A stretch of DNA of 64,000 nt. Origin: Massospora cicadina (lineage: Eukaryota > Entomophthoromycota > Entomophthoromycetes > Entomophthorales > Entomophthoraceae). Under the pieces are notes generated by a model. The model saw only the letters and a list, made by a program, of their open reading frames with translations, did not search any database and was not told the DNA's origin. The stretch is taken from NCBI GenBank assembly GCA_022478985.1, contig JAKSZP010002653.1, positions 186,001-250,000 of the forward strand. Direction: 5' to 3'. Numbering within the stretch: position 1 is the first letter of the stretch; every line of letters begins with the position of its first letter. The position numbers and the translations under genes were made by a program. Positions 22,461-33,127 of this stretch are shown here, in pieces.

Positions 22461-22528
22461 GCCATTCTTTGGCCAGCCACCTGAAAGGGTTTCTCCTTTA
22501 TTTCCAGCTGGAGGAGGAGCTGAAGGGT

Positions 22529-22680
22529 ATGAAGTTGAGGAGATTCTTGACAACAAAGCGGTGTGAGGACGTCGTTCATTCTTGGTACGTTGGGTGGGTC
22601 ATCCTATTGAGGAGTCCACATGGCAGTCAGCTAGGGATTGTGCCCGATGTCCTGAGAAAATCCAAGAGTTCTTCCTGTCT
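22529..22680 (+). pseudogene. Ty3-4 chromodomain
   Basis: Reads Y-E-V-E-E-I-L-D-N-K, then S-F-L-V-R-W-V-G-H-P-I-E-E-S-T-W-Q-S, then E-K-I-Q-E-F-F. This is a well-preserved chromodomain with aromatic Tyr and Trp positions retained. One in-frame TGA at 22564-22566 sits between the first and second strands. Confidence 0.9.
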
Positions 22681-23516
22681 AGGGGGGTGATGTGACAGTT
22701 GAGGTCTATCCTCAGCATCACATTGCCCTGATCTTTGGTAAGACAGGGCAGGCTGTGTCTGTATGTATGGAGGAGGAGGGGGCGTTGGTTCTGGCAAGGA
22801 CGCCTAAGGGGCCGGAGCTTGGAGTAGGCCAAGGAGCAAGATGGGCGTCCAAGTTGGAACAAAACGGAAAACGAGTAAAATGGGTAGTTTTGAGATTTGA
22901 TTTGGATTCGAATCAAGAATGGAATGAAATGGGTGCTCGGGAGTTTCACAGTTCGATTGGGATTTGAAATGGAACTGGCGCGGAACCGTTGAGGATTGGA
23001 ACTGGCACAGAATCATTGAGTAAAGATTCCACGACCCTGCTGTAAAGTTTACACCAAACATCATTCAAGCTGGCACCATAAGCTTATATTATATCTTATT
23101 TTAGCTTTTAACATGTGTATATAGGGAAGGAACTGGGAGCTGGAGGCTCCTCAGTTCTGTTTTCTATCAACTTGGTTAAATATTAAATAAAAGAACCTAA
23201 AATTCATATATTTATAATTTGGGTTTATTTTAAAGATATTGCCTAACTGCAGCCATGTTTGGCTTAAATCAACAATAATTGGACTTTGAGAGTGAGCATG
23301 GGAGGGCTATTGCCTCCCTCTATACCTTGTCTTGGAGTCAAGGCATGTTGCTGGGGTTAAGTATACTTGCAACTGTCTTCCAGGGGGTGCTTGTCCAATC
23401 TTGTAGCGCGCGCACCAGGAGAGTAGTATCAGGAGTCCTGTCAGCCCTATGGTCTTTAACATGGATCCTGTTGCCCAACTCATTCGTGGCTCATTGGAAG
23501 GAGCCAGTGCGTTACA
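22681..23516 (+). repeat. Polypurine tract and LTR-E (3' LTR of Ty3-4)
   Basis: AGGGGGGTGA (22681-22690) abuts TGTGACAGTTGAGG, the LTR start. AATAAAAG at about 23186 is a candidate polyadenylation site. The LTR would end GTTACA at 23516 before the CCCTT duplication (826 nt), but no second LTR-E is in the window to confirm this. The last 240 nt include a hydrophobic open frame starting at 23279. Confidence 0.65.
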
Positions 23517-23659
23517 CCCTTGCCCTAGGTTGCTTTGGCTCTGGAATCCTCTTCGGTGCCCTGTTCACCATAATACTAATGACTGGTTCCCTGGCGGTGT
23601 GGCTGTATATCTCGTACCACATCTCTGGGAATGGTAGAGTTATAGATACTCTCCTGACA
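23517..23659 (+). repeat. Solo LTR of Ty3-3 family, segment 3 of 3
   Basis: Ends GAGTTATAGATACTCTCCTGACA, the same terminus as the Ty3-3 5' LTR at 13502. The following AGTTC (23660-23664) matches 3928-3932, completing a solo LTR of about 0.9 kb cut by two later insertions. Confidence 0.85.
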
Positions 23660-24250
23660 AGTTCTACCATATATCATACCCAATCAGATGGTAAAATGGA
23701 GTGGGTCAACCAGATCCTTGAACAGTATCTATGGTGTTACACTACTGCCGTGAAGGATACCTAGTCTGATGACCTTCCATTTGCCCAGTTTGTTTATAAC
23801 AATGCCTCCCACATATCTAAAGGGTCTTTGCCTTATGAGGCCACGTTGGGGTATAACCCTTCATTATCCCCTGGGATGTGCCTTAACCTAAAGGTCCCTG
23901 AAGCAGCGGATCATGTGCAACTGATCTGTAGCACATAATCCTGGTCTGGGAGCACCTGACCTAAGCTATCGGCAACTAAAAGTGGTTCACAGTTTATAAA
24001 ATTTTCCTGCACATAAGATCATGGTAAGTTCTTTGGTCACGCTTGATATGCGCCATCTACATATGTAGGTGCCCTCACAGAAGTTCATGAGTAAATGGTT
24101 CCTTGTGAGGTCATAGAAGATTTGGGGAATGGCACTCTATGATTGGTGCTTACCACTCATTGGAAGCAGCACCCCATCTTTCATGCTTTCCAGTTGTCAC
24201 CGTTTAAAATTATGCCATCCTGGACCCTGAGCAGGTTGTGGTTAAAGACT
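23660..24250 (+). pseudogene. Ty3-1 integrase, C-terminal part
   Basis: Continues the core cut at 3932: Y-H-T-Q-S-D-G-K-M-E-W-V-N-Q-I-L-E-Q-Y-L with the catalytic Glu, then P-F-A-Q-F-V-Y-N-N-A-S-H and P-Y-E-A-T-L-G-Y-N-P. The usual Q-T-E-R is K-M-E-W here. Degenerate sequence follows up to the chromodomain. Confidence 0.8.
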
Positions 24251-24430
24251 TGGTGGAAGCAGAGGTGGATGTTATATTGGCATTTCATCACTCGCATCAC
24301 TCCATGCAGTATTTGGTGGTGTAAAAGGCTTTCCCTCATATGAGAATAGCTAAGTTATTGATTATGATTATGCAAATTGTCATAAGCTGGTGGAAGCCTT
24401 CCAGATGGCATATCCAGATGCTCCTCACCC
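24250..24430 (+). pseudogene. Ty3-1 chromodomain
   Basis: Reads V-E-A-E-V-D-V-I-L, then M-Q-Y-L-V-V-*-K-G-F-P-S-Y-E-N-S, then N-C-H-K-L-V-E-A-F. The pattern is that of a chromodomain with the W-K-G Trp codon turned into a stop. It makes Ty3-1 a chromovirus like Ty3-3 and Ty3-4. Confidence 0.75.
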
Positions 24431-24527
24431 TCCCCAGAAGGTTGCCTCCATCTTGGCAAGTAAGCTCCCAAAAGTGACAAAATGTTGCACTGGCCCAAGT
24501 TCCCAGTGGAGGTGCTCCTCTATCCTG

Positions 24528-25534
24528 AAAAGGGAAAGGTAATATGAACATTGGAGAACAACACCTGTGGCTAGATCAGCAATTCCCATTCTGAATAAGA
24601 AGAGGAAAAAAGTTGTTGACTGTCCCTCTTGTCACCATGGATGATTTAGCCTATGTGGTAGATGAGAGGTGAGTATGACATATCCCTTGTGAATCATGTC
24701 TCTTCTACCTATGCTTAACATCAAAGCGTTGGGGTAAAATTCAGAAGTTGTGCCAGGAGGTGGCAGAGGGTAAAAGCTATCACCAATGGAAGCGATTGGT
24801 AAATGTCCCCAGGAGGGATATTCACTGGTTTGAGTTCTGCCATGGAGGTCAAGTCATTATCTGCTGAAAATAAGGGGACCAAGTTAGTTTCAGGCTCAAA
24901 GATTTCCATTTGCCTGGTTCCCTTAGCAGTTTTGTATATGAGCCTATCCCTGACAGGTACAAGTGTGATCAATCCCTTCCTGACCCATTAGAGCTGGCCA
25001 TATGTGGCCTGGCTATAGGTGCAACCTGTCATCTACTGGAGGCATTGTTAACATTATGCTAAGTACAGTTGTGGCAGAATGAATATTCTCACTAACAACT
25101 TTGATACCAATCCACCCAGTCAGGCCATATCTGAGTCATATTAGAAATACTTTGGGATCTTAATCTGCCAGAATAAAATCATGAAATATTCTCAATGGTA
25201 GTGTACTTAGCTCCAGTACCCTATTTAATGAGCATTTAGGCAGTGGTCCCCATAAGATATCACTGTTACTCAATTTTCCCATTTCTATCATCTTGGTTTA
25301 CAATAAAAAAATCTTAAAAATATTCAAATTTATTTGAGTTATAAAGTTCTGTTGAGCATCTAGTGGCAATGATTTTCTATTCTGGAAATCCATGGCTAGT
25401 CCTCACAGCTGCCTTTTGCACTTTTCATCTGTCAATATGGATAGCTGTACCTGAGGTATTCTGGCTGGGGTTCTGGATATTTATTCACCTGGAGTTTCAG
25501 GCAAGTCTTAATATTATCAGCACGCTCCATGACA
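24528..25534 (+). repeat. Ty3-1 polypurine tract and 3' LTR
   Basis: AAAAGGGAAAGG (24528-24539) precedes the LTR start TGAACATTGG at 24545. The LTR ends GCTCCATGACA at 25534. Its start and end align with the solo LTR at 58509-59877, and its end with 1-202. A translated segment near 24636-24672 (V-P-L-V-x-x-D-D-L-A-x-V-V-D-E) and one near 25440-25515 are conserved with that solo LTR. Confidence 0.8.
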
Positions 25535-26279
25535 GCAGGTTCCAATTGTAGGGCTCAATAGTTAGCTCATTGATATTTGATTCAGGAGCAGAAATTTCAA
25601 TTTGCTTATTATCTCCATTCCTGACAATACTAGTCAATAAATAGTAATTCCCATAAATTATAACAATACAAAGTGAATAGGGGAAGCACCAAAATTGAGG
25701 TGGCACTAGAATATTAAGGATAGTGTAGATCAGACTGTATGAATATTCATCTTTATTGCAATCTTTCTGAAGCTTTCAGAAGATCTTAAGCTTGAATTAT
25801 TGCATGAAGCAATTATGAAAACTTGCTCATGATTCTAATAAAGTTTAAAACTTTCAGTCTTCAGGATAAATTTTACATTTATAATGTGTAAATTTAAGAG
25901 CAACCCCTCTCCCTGGGAAAGCTACTGTACTTATCCAGGATGTCTGAAAATCTGCCAGCCCGCTGAATCCGAAATCAGAGATCAATAAATTGCTACAGTG
26001 ACTCGTCTTAAAGTGTCGGATAATTCGCCTTTTTCGCAACGGTACCGAAATTTTAGCTATATAAGCTCCACCAAATCATTCTGACTTGCTTATCTAAACG
26101 GAATCTCTTTGAAAGATTCGAATTGCAAAATAGGCTAAACCTATTCGTCCAACCTCCAAATGGGTTTGATTGGAGAGTAATAAAAAAATTAGGTGGTGTC
26201 CAATTAGCTCGAGGATCATTTATCGTGGGTGAAAGTTAAAGTCCGAATAAAGGCTTGATATGTTATAGAACTTTTAAAG
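25535..26279 (+). promoter_or_regulatory. Interval upstream of LTV1 with candidate TATA box
   Basis: Seven hundred bases without a recognisable gene. CTATATAAG at 26057-26065 lies about 215 nt upstream of the LTV1 start codon and could be a TATA box; a transcription start shortly after would give a 5' UTR of roughly 190 nt. This rests on the motif alone. No upstream in-frame ATG joins the LTV1 frame. Confidence 0.3.
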
Positions 26280-28415
26280 ATGGGCAAGAAGCAGTTTATC
26301 GATAAGAAGGGGGCGCATCACTTTACCGTAGTGCATCGAAGCCAGCACGATCCTTTGGTTGCTGACGGCGACGCATCTAAGCTCGTCCTGCTTCCCATCC
26401 AGCCTTCTGCTAACTGCAAGGTATCGTCTTATATGGTTAAAACCGGCTTCCGATGGAAATCCCATTTAAGCTTTATTTTACCATCTTGAAATTTAACGCA
26501 ACGCGATAAAATTTTATTAATGCTGGGTTCGGATTCTTGAGGTATGCCTTTAACCGAAATCCTGTATATGCTGACCATTTGCCATTTACTGGTGGTTGAT
26601 TTTAACGCAATTGAAGCGAATTAGATTCTAAAAGCTGGGCGTTTCCAAATTTGTAATCAAAAGATATCTTTTAACAACGCTTTTCCTAGCGTCTTTATAC
26701 TGCGTCAATTTTTAAACTTTGGCTTACCTTAGAAAGGAGTTGATATTTTTAACTGGCTGTTTATTTTTGGTGCTTCTATCACCATTTTATATCCGGGTTT
26801 TGGCGGCTTGAATTTTTATTGAGCCGTTCAGCGGTTGCTATGGATTCGTACCCTTGTTCTAGCGCGTTTTGACATGATTAGAACTGTCGGGCTTGAAAGC
26901 TCGTATCTGCTGGTTTTCGTGATTTGTTATTTTCAAATGCTATTCGCTTAACTGGAGGCACAATAGCCTTTGTAACTTGAGCTATTTCAGCTAACCCACA
27001 GGTTTAGGCAAAATCTCGAAAGTCGAAATTTCGAGTGGACGATGGCCCTGAAGGGGTCGAATTTGAAAAGGCGCTTCAAGACGATCTCGAGGAGTAATTT
27101 TGGAAATTGATGCGCCGATTAATTCCAACTCCTTTTAGCAACGCGTCGAAAGCGGCGCAGTTTGGGATCTTCTTTGGGGATGACTACGACTATTGCCAGC
27201 ATCTTAAACCCATGGGGCAGTCTTCGGACGCGGTTTTCGTTGCGCCGACTAAGGCGGTTAAGGCCGAGGAGAAGGTATTTTATAAGCCAGCATGCGCTAA
27301 GTCGAGTGCAGGCCAAGAAGAGCGTTAGCTTCTTGTTGCCTGCAGAGGTCCTCGCGTCAGAGGATTATATTTCGGTTGGCGTGATGAATCAACCGGCGAT
27401 CCCCGACGAATACGACCTGTGCATGGATCCCGAGGTGATAGATGCTTTAGAAGCGCTGGAGGACGAGGCTTTTATTGAGAATGAGCTGGAGGAGGATTTC
27501 TTTGCCAAAATAGACGCCGAGGGCCAGTCTGCCGAAGAGGAAGATGAGCTTGACGAGTTTGCTGACTGGCAGGACCACTTTCGAAAGTTCCAAAGGGAAC
27601 GGGCTAGGGTTGGCTCCGATGATGGGTCTGATGATGGCAAGTTCAAGAACGCCGGACGACGCACCACCGCCTCCAAGTATTCTATGACGTCCTCTGCCAT
27701 GTTTCGCAACAAGGGGCTTGCGCTGCTTGACGAGCAGTTTGAACGGCTCCTTGTGGAATACGATGAGGACACGGAGGAGGAAGACCTGCAACCGGTGCTT
27801 CGCGAAGATTTTACGGCAGTTGCTGACGACTTTTTGGATAACTTTGAGGTGGTCGGACGGCGGATGGTCCCCCGCATGGAGGGCGAGACCCCCGCCGAAA
27901 AATTCGACCGGCTGCGTGAGTCGCTGATCGCATCTCCCACCACCAAACAGGATATCCAAAACTTTGTTGATCGGGAGTTGCCGGCTCCGCCAGAAGTTGT
28001 TCAGGAGGATGAATGCGAGGCTCGCTGGGACTGCGAGTCTATCCTCTCCACCTACTCCAACCTTTACAACCGCCCTGCCCTCATTACCGAGCCAAAGGCC
28101 AAGATCCGAATTAACTCTCGTGGGTTTCCACGCTTGGAAACCATCCCTCAAAGCGATCAGGAGAGTGATAGCGAGGAAGACAGGGGTAAATGGGTTTCCT
28201 TTTTCCTTATCTGTAGTTCGCTTAGACAACTCCCGCGTCAAGGGTGAGACGAGCGAGGAGAAGAAAGCCCGCAAGCAGCTGGCCAAAGCTCTCAAGAGGG
28301 AACGTCGAGAGCAGAAAAGGCAAACAAGACGTTGCAGCAGCAGCTTGACCGCCAGCGTCAAATTACCAACAAGTTGGCTGCTGCCACTCACCAAAAGGCC
28401 ATCCCTCTCGAATAA
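26280..28415 (+). CDS. LTV1: LTV1, 40S ribosomal subunit biogenesis factor (5 exons)
   Basis: LTV1 assists maturation and nuclear export of pre-40S particles. Exons by frame and GT-AG sites: 26280-26420, 27008-27093, 27139-27274, 27312-28185, 28217-28415, about 478 aa, close to the family length. Landmarks: HFTVVHRSQHDPL at the N-terminus, FGIFFGDDYDYCQHLK (residues 84-99), LEALEDEAF (about 167-175), SKYSMTSSAM (242-251), DDFLDNFEV (293-301), WDCESILSTYSNLYNRP (360-376), then a basic C-terminal coiled coil rich in K/R/E. Splice phases match at every junction. One base seems missing in the A run 28315-28318: the frame must shift there to reach QQQLDRQRQITNKLAA and the TAA at 28413. Base composition is richer in G+C than the flanks. 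Confidence 0.9.
26421..27007 (+). other. LTV1 intron 1 (587 nt, phase 0)
   Basis: Donor AAG|GTATCG, acceptor TTTAG|GCA. Joins codon 47 to an acidic exon (DDGPEGVEFEKALQDDLED). The acceptor follows an in-frame TAG, so the exon cannot extend further upstream. Confidence 0.7.
27094..27138 (+). other. LTV1 intron 2 (45 nt, phase 2)
   Basis: Donor GA|GTAATT, acceptor CCTTTTAG|C. The split codon GA+C gives Asp. Both flanking exons read acidic LTV1-like sequence only when it is removed. Confidence 0.75.
27275..27311 (+). other. LTV1 intron 3 (37 nt, phase 0)
   Basis: Donor GAGAAG|GTATTT, acceptor GAGTGCAG|GCC, with TGCTAAG inside as a possible branch point. Without splicing the frame meets TAG at 27326. 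Confidence 0.75.
28186..28216 (+). other. LTV1 intron 4 (31 nt, or 40 nt with alternative acceptor)
   Basis: Donor GGG|GTAAAT. Two in-phase acceptors exist: CTGTAG at 28211-28216 and CTTAG ending at 28225. Both give an open frame into the basic tail and differ by three residues. Confidence 0.65.
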
Positions 28416-31400
28416 GCTCCTGGTAAGCTCAAAGTGGCTTCTACCAACCATCCTAAACCAGCGCATCTAGGCTTTTATCCACAGCTATACTCTTTGAGAG
28501 GTTCCCTTTATTAATCTGGCATGAGATACCTTTTAAGTAAAATGCAAACCCAAACTAGCTTGTCCTCTTACGCCTTTGCCTAAAATATGTTTAAAGTGCA
28601 GCCACCAACTTCATTTAAGGTCAATTAGGGACCAGTTTTTAGTTTTGTCGCATAACTTGTTAAAGCCAAAAACATAGCGCCATCCATTTTATGCAACCCC
28701 TTATCAAAAAAGCAGCTTTGAGTAGGCTAGGATTGATTTGGGGTATAGAACCATAAATTCAAACTTACGGCACCTAAGAACACAATATACAAGGGCTTTG
28801 ACGTACTTTAATATATTTTACCTTAACCCTGGCAATTATAGTCCAATTTGGTACTTCATGGTAAGTGGCTTGCAGACGTCAACCCTCATCTGGGATTATC
28901 CATGCTAAAACCCTATAAGCTAGCCTCTCACCTGTAAACAGATGCGAGCAAGTTTAGGTTTTTAGCTCTGCAGTAGAGTAAGAAAAATTGGTGGCTGATA
29001 TAAAAAGTTTTTGAGTTGTGCCGACCTTGAGTATTAAGGTTTTAAGTAAGCGTAAGCGTCAAAAACGACTCCCTAGTAATCTTAAACCTTGCCATACATG
29101 GTTGATCTCGGTGCTTTTTACCCCTATCCCAACTTCGCCCTTAATAGTTAGTATATACTTTTATAAGTCATTACGTTACCACCAGCATTGGTTAAAATAT
29201 CACCAATCTTATCTATAAATAAGCCCATCTGGCTGAAACCTTTTAGTAGCCATAGCTGGGAATCAAAGCCCTTAAAGTCAATTCTTACTCAAAACACTTT
29301 TGGTGTGACCAGTAAGCTTTTTGGGTCATAGCTTTCTTATTTGATTATTGTATATTGTTTTTGCTGCTAATGAGCTAATAGATTTAATAGCCATCAATCA
29401 ATAAGTTCATTATAAAACAGGTAAAAGGTTATAGCCCCACTCATGGCGATTGCTAATAGTATCTCTGTGCACTAGGTGTTTGATAAGCTTCTAACAATTG
29501 ACCCTATAAACGATGAGTTATCTAATATAATTGATTTACACAAGGCTAGAGGCCGGACTTTTGGCTCATCAGATTTGAGCCATAGCCTCAAGCCTATTAA
29601 CTTGATACATGCACCTTTAAAATTTATTTTGAACTAAAACCAAAGATGTTTACCCTGGAGAGCTATAGATTATGACAAGCAAAAATTGTCTACCCCAGCC
29701 AACTAAAGTAGGGGAAGACTATGATACTGGTTTATATAAAGTGTAGTATGCGGCAAAGAGCAATCTATATTATTTGGTTTTGCTCATAGAAAGGTTAAGC
29801 GCAAATACTCATCCTCCTTATGTTCAAAAATCAGATTGATATTTAATAGCAGCGGTCAGGAAGGCTACCACTTTCCACCATAGTATCTATTGTAGGGATC
29901 GATAACTCTACAATATAATAAATTTGTTCAAGTCACAAGTGCCTGTATGTAATCAAGTTCTAAAGTTATGGTTATAAATTATGACCAGTTAAACCCAATT
30001 AAGATAATTTAGAGTTTTAAACTACATCAGCATTTGCAAACAGATATAAATTTCATAACCTTTTTAATTTACATTCCTTTTATACCTTAAAATTGGTCAA
30101 ACCCCAACATTGCATTACCTAATGTAGTAAATAGCGTTAGGTGACAAATTTTAGGCCAAAAGAGAAAGATGAATATTAGGCTGGATAGTAGATTCCCAAG
30201 GTTGCCTATATACTAAATTAAAAGGTTTATAAGTTTATAGCAATTAAAGCTCCACCTTTTTTAGCACTAGGTGGTCCCAACCTAAAGGGGGATACACCAA
30301 TCTGCAATTAAAGCTCTACCCAATTCATTTTTTCAGCCATGTAGATTCTTGTAAAGTACCTGTTGAAACTGGTGCAAAGGCATCAAGTTTCTCAAGCGCA
30401 CAGGTCATAAATACACAAAATACAAGGTACTGTTTGAGGGCAGTAATCTTGACAAAAAGTACACTAATCAACCTTATTATAGAGATAGATTCTTTATTAA
30501 CAACTTAAAAGGGACACACTGTAGTATCAAATACTGCCAGTGGCTCAGGGCTCACTCAAAAGGTTCTCAGTTGTTGGCTCAGGGTAGCTACGCCAAGAAA
30601 AGGATCCCCTCCAAATGATACTCCTCCCCATATATGCTCTTCTCATTTCTCAAGTTCTTATTTGGCAAATTTTAAGTTACAAGCAGCACTTAGAATAAAA
30701 AATAAGGATAAATATCTAAATTTGATTATTAACAGTTGCTTAGAGCTCAGGGTATTTCCATAATAGTAACATTACTCAAAATAATTGTGATTCTGGTGGA
30801 TGGTCTCAATAAATTATATACCCTATAACTGTGTATTTTATGCCAGCGCAGGGCAAGGTAGTAAATATGACTAGCCTAATATAAAGGAGGGTATGGCAAC
30901 CAAGGCCATGGGTTTTGGGGATCGATAACTCATGGAAACAAGAGTTTTGCTGGCGAGGCTTGAGGATTTGATCTGCCAGCATAATATCCAATAAACAGCA
31001 TCCAAGGCAGATTTGCCAACAGTGATTCAACACAACTTTGGCAACTACCTATAAATTTGAAGCCCGCTAGGTGATATAATTTATAGCATCAATTGAATCA
31101 CTTCTGAGTATTAGCTAAACCATAAATAAAGTAAATAATGGTATAATTGATGGTTGGTCAAACCAATTACAACATTACCACTGAAGCTTCCTAGACTGCT
31201 TTATATAAAGAATATACATCAAGATACTATTTATACTATATATGCTCATGTCTGGTTAATTTTTTCCATGGGTGTACACTTGTACATATTGCATGCACCC
31301 ACATATTGTCATGGACAGTAATATTATTTCTGGTATTGGGTGCCAAAGTACTTCCATGGATTACTCAGCCAAGGATTCCAACAAAGGCCTCTTATGGCCA

Positions 31401-31900
31401 CTAAGGACCTCTCCAAAAATATCTAAAGGAAGTGGGTCATTACCCTACCTGTCAAACATGTCTTATCTGGAACTCAACAGCATGTAAGATTCCCCCAAGT
31501 TCCCACTAAAATTCTCAAGGCCACAAAGTATGAGGTTATTGAATTGGCCATGTTTAGTAGATTTTAATTTTATTGAAAAGTAAAGAACCTTAACCTTAGA
31601 TAAATTTTGATGGCCTATTGGCCTACAGAATCCATCCATATATCTTTAAGACCTTTTTGGAACATTAGATCCTCTAAAGGACTATACTGAAGTGCTAAAA
31701 TAAAGATTCTTACCTCAAGTTTTTTTCTTTTAGGTTTTTTACACTAAGTTATTTTGAAAAGTCTAATGCAATGACTTGGCTGAATTAAAATATTGTTACA
31801 ACCCAGTTTTTTAACAAAATTTTTAGTATGGGTAACTTTATTAGTTTTCAATGACTGATGTGATCATCAATGTATTTGCTCTACAAAGATCTGTCAGATA
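28416..31900. other. Gene-poor AT-rich interval
   Basis: About 3.5 kb downstream of LTV1 with only short chance ORFs on both strands. I recognise no coding domain, RNA gene or clean repeat boundary. The LTV1 polyadenylation site presumably lies in its first few hundred bases. A short translated patch near 29520-29600 vaguely recalls reverse transcriptase but is too weak to call. Confidence 0.5.
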
Positions 31901-32261
31901 ACTTGAATCTTTGAGACTTGGCCTCTCATCTTCTGGTTCAGTTAAATTTGCATTTTAATTTTATAACTAGTGTAAATCTATGAAAAATCACCTAGTTGCC
32001 ATTTTCCCTCTAACTTTCATGCTTTGGGCTGCCTCACTTTAAGCCTAAAAAGCTATAATAAAGACCTCCTGTGATCCTCTTTGTGCAATCATTATACCAA
32101 CCACTGCGTAATTTTTATTTACTTTATTTTATAATTTTAAGTGATATATAGATAAAGGCTTCAATCATTTTATACTAAGTTGATATTGTCTAAAGAATTT
32201 ATTTACTATGGGTTACCTCACCCCAGCGCCCACATTTTGCATTTAGTTGCCAACTAGTAGC
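31900..32261 (+). repeat. Ty3-7 repeat, left copy, part 1 (cut by Ty3-5)
   Basis: Aligns with about 58330-58508 and the start of 59878 onward: ATTTACTTTATTTTATA, GATAAAGGCTTCAA and the CCCACATTTT block. The alignment to the second copy continues at 55430 after Ty3-5, so Ty3-5 lies inside this repeat. The left end is not defined. Confidence 0.6.
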
Positions 32262-32799
32262 TGTTTTAAAAAGTTGACTTGACTCAAGATAACTAACTTT
32301 TACCTTTTTAATTATTTTGGCGTAATTAGAACAAATGAGAGCACTAAGTCATCAACTCATAATACCATCCATCCAATCTTTCAAGCATCACAGCCATTCC
32401 AGAATCATCACACACAAGTTTTCATCCTTTAACCAGTCCTTTCCTTTAGATGGGTACAATAATATCTATTGTACTCAGTGTACCCATTGTGCCCTATTGA
32501 TTGTGATCCTAAAATCAGGACATTGTTGTTCTGTGACTAGGAGATTGACTATCAATATATTTCAAGGTTACCTTAACAAGGATCAACTTTTGCCCAATAT
32601 ATCTAGTATTTTAGAAGTTACCAGAGTAGAGATTTACTATAAAAGTTATTGTAGTAATTTTTATTGTGTAGCTTTTCTATTCAATATCTCATGGAAATGA
32701 CCTTGTCATGGAACATAGGTCATGCAATCAGAGATTATTGAATAAGTTCCAAGGAGGAACTATGCCCTATGCAGTAGTGCGCGTTTGCCACACATAACA
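32262..32799 (+). repeat. Ty3-5 5' LTR
   Basis: TGTTTTAAAAAGTTGACTTG to CACATAACA. Matches 54882-55429 through blocks such as GGACATTGTTGTT, TTATTGTGTAGCTTTTCTAT and ACATAGGTCAT. The primer-site-like TGCAGTGCTCACTAAA follows at 32801. Confidence 0.8.
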
Positions 32800-32800
32800 T

Positions 32801-33127
32801 TGCAGTGCTCACTAAATTTAAATTTAAATTTAAATTTTTAAATTTTATTCAAGGTGGGCTGACCTGGGGATGATACTGAACCAATTGAGGGGAAAGTAAA
32901 TGAATGGGAAAGGAGGATAAAATCTGGAAAACCTCCATGCGCAGCGTATGATAGGCCAGGAAAACCCAGAGCCGCCTTTGCTATTTGCTATCTTAGTTCA
33001 GGGCATTGGTGCGCAATGCCAACACAGTCATAGTTGTCCCCTACCTTAAGTTCCAGTACCGGAATTGAACTTGGGGAGGCAGCGGTAGAGGTCCCTATTC
33101 TACCACTGGGGTGCAGTGCTCACTAAA
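32801..33127 (-). mobile_element. tRNA-derived SINE with 16-bp target duplication
   Basis: Body 32817-33111, flanked by TGCAGTGCTCACTAAA at 32801-32816 and 33112-33127. On the - strand the head reads CCCCAGTGGTAGAATAGGG (A-box-like) and AAGTTCAATTCCGG (B-box-like), as in a tRNA-derived pol III promoter. The 3' tail is a run of ATTTAA units. The last roughly 45 nt before the tail resemble the 3' end of the LINE at 46111-51429, suggesting that LINE family mobilises it. Confidence 0.85.

Larger units (their letters stand above)
19413..23516 (+). mobile_element. Ty3-4: composite insertion with two LTR types in one target duplication
   Basis: Begins TGTAAC and ends GTTACA, with CCCTT on both sides (19408-19412, 23517-23521). 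Inside are LTR-D, a short non-coding internal region, a polypurine tract, a second LTR-D with the same leader, a chromovirus integrase and chromodomain, another polypurine tract, and a different LTR (LTR-E). A simple element would have the same LTR at both ends, so recombination or template switching is inferred. Confidence 0.7.
1..25534 (+). mobile_element. Ty3-1: oldest Ty3/gypsy chromovirus, split by nested insertions
   Basis: Order on the + strand is truncated 5' LTR, protease, reverse transcriptase, RNase H, integrase, chromodomain and 3' LTR, as in Ty3/gypsy chromoviruses. Only about 5.6 kb of the span is the element itself. The rest is inserted DNA: solo LTR-K at 2833-3496 and a nest running from 3933 to 23659. 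The integrase frame rejoins sensibly across the AGTTC duplication (3928-3932 and 23660-23664). All domains carry stops and frameshifts, so the copy is dead. The left LTR is cut by the window edge, so its own target duplication cannot be tested. Confidence 0.85.

Noticed and set aside
23279..23764. 161-codon ORF as a real membrane protein gene
   Set aside because: It runs across LTR-E, the CCCTT junction, the solo LTR and into Ty3-1 integrase, so it is a chance fusion of unrelated repeats.
27389..28466. Long minus-strand ORFs (27389-27946 and 27447-28466)
   Set aside because: They are antisense shadows of the LTV1 coding exons; their low-complexity Ser-rich or mixed sequence reflects the reverse complement of acidic codons.
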